A stretch of DNA of 19,218 nt from Bremia lactucae (Eukaryota > Oomycota > Peronosporomycetes > Peronosporales > Peronosporaceae): NCBI RefSeq assembly GCF_004359215.1, contig NC_090610.1, positions 15,990,657 through 16,009,874 of the forward strand. Direction: 5' to 3'. Position numbers and translations under genes: made by a program. Below are positions 17,755-19,218 of the stretch, piece by piece. A model generated the notes under the pieces. That model was given only the letters and a program-made list of their open reading frames with translations, was not told the origin of the DNA and did not search any database. Numbering within the stretch: the first letter of the stretch is position 1; every line of letters begins with the position of its first letter.

Positions 17755-18145
17755 CAACCTACACTGATAATAGTGAAGGTGAGATGCCTTGATGACTTCA
17801 CGTTCCCTGGCGTGTAGAGGAAGGTAATAAGTAGCTGAATTGTCTCAAATACTGAAGGTTTTCGATATTAAGGCTTCAGTATAGGGAAAAACTGAAACTG
17901 TATTAACATATTAAGTTCCTACGTTACGATTTTCTGTGTATTGACTTTAACTTATTAATAATTAACTATGCGTAGCGCCTCTTTGCGCGCCGCCCAATGT
18001 GGCTTGTAACGATTGGCAGGGTTGATTTAACATTCAATGAACTAATTTACAGAACTATTCTCTTGTTGCGTAAATATTTCTAAATTTGGTAATATTGGAA
18101 ATATTAATGCAGAATTTTGTAATGATTATAATTTTAGGAGCATAC
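17755..18145 (-). mobile_element. Truncated Gypsy LTR (family 2), minus orientation (LTR4)
   Basis: Matches LTR2: ACCTACACTGATAATAGTG, ACTTCACGTTCCCTGGCGTG, GAAAAACTGAAACTGTATTA, GCGCCTCTTTGCGCGCCGC, and CTAAATTTGGTAATATTGGAA. Both termini are missing or unrecognisable: the U5 end lacks GGGGCACC and the U3 end lacks CCGTTACA. It is the most diverged of the four and therefore probably the oldest. Confidence 0.75.
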
Positions 18146-18414
18146 CTCAAGCGGTGCAGATCATGACGCATCTTGGTTTCGATACTACGGAGCCCAAGTG
18201 CCATCGCATCCCAAGCGTCCTAGTGATAACCAAGCGATTGCTCTCCTTCCTACGAGCGCTTTCTCCATAAGGGGATTTGAACTGTAGTCGCACTTGGAAT
18301 TAGTGGGTGTGGCCGGCGATACATCTTACCGACTTAATTAGGCGTGTAGGCAGGGTATGTGGCGACATGAATTATTTAGGGGTGTAAGCCGGGGGGTATG
18401 CTATACCGATAGGG
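18146..18414. other. Stretch without a recognised gene
   Basis: G-rich towards the right, with several GGGGTGTA-like pieces (18380-18420). No ORF with family signal; it presumably contains the decayed upstream part of the RAD54-like locus. Confidence 0.35.
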
Positions 18415-18847
18415 GTGTATGGCTGTACCGTCCCTCGAAAAATTCCTGCTGCAGCCGAGAGTGAAACTTTCGTTGTGGCTTCGAAGTTCGAAGCGTCGCC
18501 TCCGTTTGTGCTATGGCAGAGCGAGACGGATCCAAAGGCTATAGTAGTCGTGCAATTTGTGCGTCCGCATCAACGGGAAGGAGCAATTTATCTATAATTG
18601 ATTGCGTGAATCGCGTAAAAAATTCTGACGGAGGAGGGTGTATATTGGCTGATCACATGGCCTTAGAAAGGCCATGCAGAGTATCGCATTGATGCTGGTG
18701 ACGGGCATGGACATGAAGCCGACAATAAATCAAGCAATTGTGGTGTGTCCGACATCATTAGTGAAGAGTTGGGACGATAAAATTATCAAGTGGCTGCACG
18801 GACGTGTGATAACGGTGGCTTTGTGTAAGGACCAGTCAGCTTGCTGA
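18415..18847 (+). pseudogene. RAD54-type SWI2/SNF2 ATPase fragment
   Basis: Three successive frames give collinear pieces of the RAD54 helicase N-terminal lobe. Frame 1 reads SPPFVLWQSETDPKAIVV and FVRPHQREGAIYL (stop 18595-18597); frame 3 reads CVNRVKNSDGGGCILADHMAL; frame 2 (from about 18665) reads MQSIALMLVTGMDMKPTI, then AIVVCPTSLVKSWDDKIIKW and GRVITVALC. RAD54 remodels chromatin and Rad51 filaments in homologous recombination. The Walker A block (ADDMGLGKT in the family) is degraded to ADHMAL with a frameshift, so ATP binding is lost. A donor-like GTAAGG follows ALC at about 18824, possibly the old exon end; the frame otherwise stops at 18847. Nothing of the second helicase lobe follows. 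Confidence 0.85.
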
Positions 18848-19082
18848 GCCCTTGACCACTCATTTCGATTAACCTTCTAAACCATTCATTTTCTTTAATT
18901 CAATTTTACATATGCGCCATAGGTTTGCGCAATTAGGAGAGATGATACTCAGAAAGAATTAGATTAAGGATAGGCGATACCTTAAGGAGTATACCAAAAC
19001 TATCGGTTAGTTAAACTAATTTTAATTCAGTCGTAATTTACCCTCATTCCTGACAAGTGGTAGCACTTGTTGGTCATTCGCC
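18848..19082. other. Stretch without a recognised gene
   Basis: AT-rich sequence between the RAD54 fragment and the minisatellite; no ORF or repeat is supported. Confidence 0.45.
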
Positions 19083-19218
19083 CGCTTCTCCGCCGTCCGC
19101 TCGCTTCTCCGCCGTCCGCCCTCTTCTACGCCGTCCGCTCGCTTCTCCGCCGTTCGCCCTCTTCTTCGCCGTCCGCTCGCCTCTTCGCTGTACGCTCGCT
19201 TCTTCGCCTTTCACGCTT
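19083..19218 (+). repeat. 19-bp minisatellite, continues beyond the window
   Basis: Seven units of 19 bp with consensus CGCTTCTCCGCCGTCCGCT. Units alternate between a CGCTTCT start and a CTCTTCT start in the first five units, giving a 38-bp higher-order period. The strand is strongly pyrimidine-rich. The period is not a multiple of three, so it is not a coding repeat. Confidence 0.92.

Noticed and set aside
19083..19218. CRISPR array.
   Set aside because: The 19-bp units are contiguous with no unique spacers, and the genome is eukaryotic.

Overview
The window looks like a repeat-rich stretch of an oomycete genome (Peronosporales-like: Phytophthora or a downy mildew). This is inferred from the style of the Ty3/Gypsy gag, pol and LTR sequences, from the short GT-AG intron in an otherwise compact gene, and from the host gene set (RRM protein, Golgi CASP-like protein, mitochondrial inner-membrane peptidase, RAD54 fragment). 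I could not run a search, so the organism call rests on recognition only. One 100-N scaffold gap (9963-10062) is present.

Layout. 1-3892: a decayed Ty3/Gypsy element. The 3' half of pol (RNase H tail, integrase, chromodomain) lies on the plus strand. An antisense ORF covers its 3' end, followed by a minus-strand gag fragment, primer-binding site and LTR. 3893-5610: mostly unassigned, with a broken two-membrane-segment ORF. 5611-8941: the host gene island, made of a minus-strand RRM protein with one 57-nt intron, a plus-strand CASP-like pseudogene full of lesions, and an intact plus-strand IMP2-type peptidase. 8942-10156: a gag fragment interrupted by an LTR. 10157-13153: mostly unassigned, with one acidic ORF and one frameshifted relic. 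13154-18145: a nest of inverted Gypsy pieces with four LTRs, two polypurine tracts, a gag and two copies of the antisense ORF. 18415-18847: a RAD54-type ATPase fragment. 19083-19218: a 19-bp minisatellite.

The most interesting signal is an extra gene carried by these Gypsy elements in antisense orientation, between the pol end and the 3' LTR (here called aORF). Three copies are visible: A (1761-3014, minus), B (14891-16437, plus) and C (16438-16728, minus). LTR, polypurine tract, PBS and gag/pol orientations agree that it always reads against the element. Copies A and B conserve amino acids while most matching codons differ synonymously, so the frame was once under protein-level selection. 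In copy A its 3' part overlaps the chromodomain coding region on the opposite strand.

All retroelement genes and the CASP and RAD54 copies carry stops or frameshifts. The RRM and IMP2-like genes look intact, and the acidic ORF has no visible lesion but is unproven. Uncorrected sequencing indels cannot be excluded for some frameshifts, but the in-frame nonsense codons argue for real decay.
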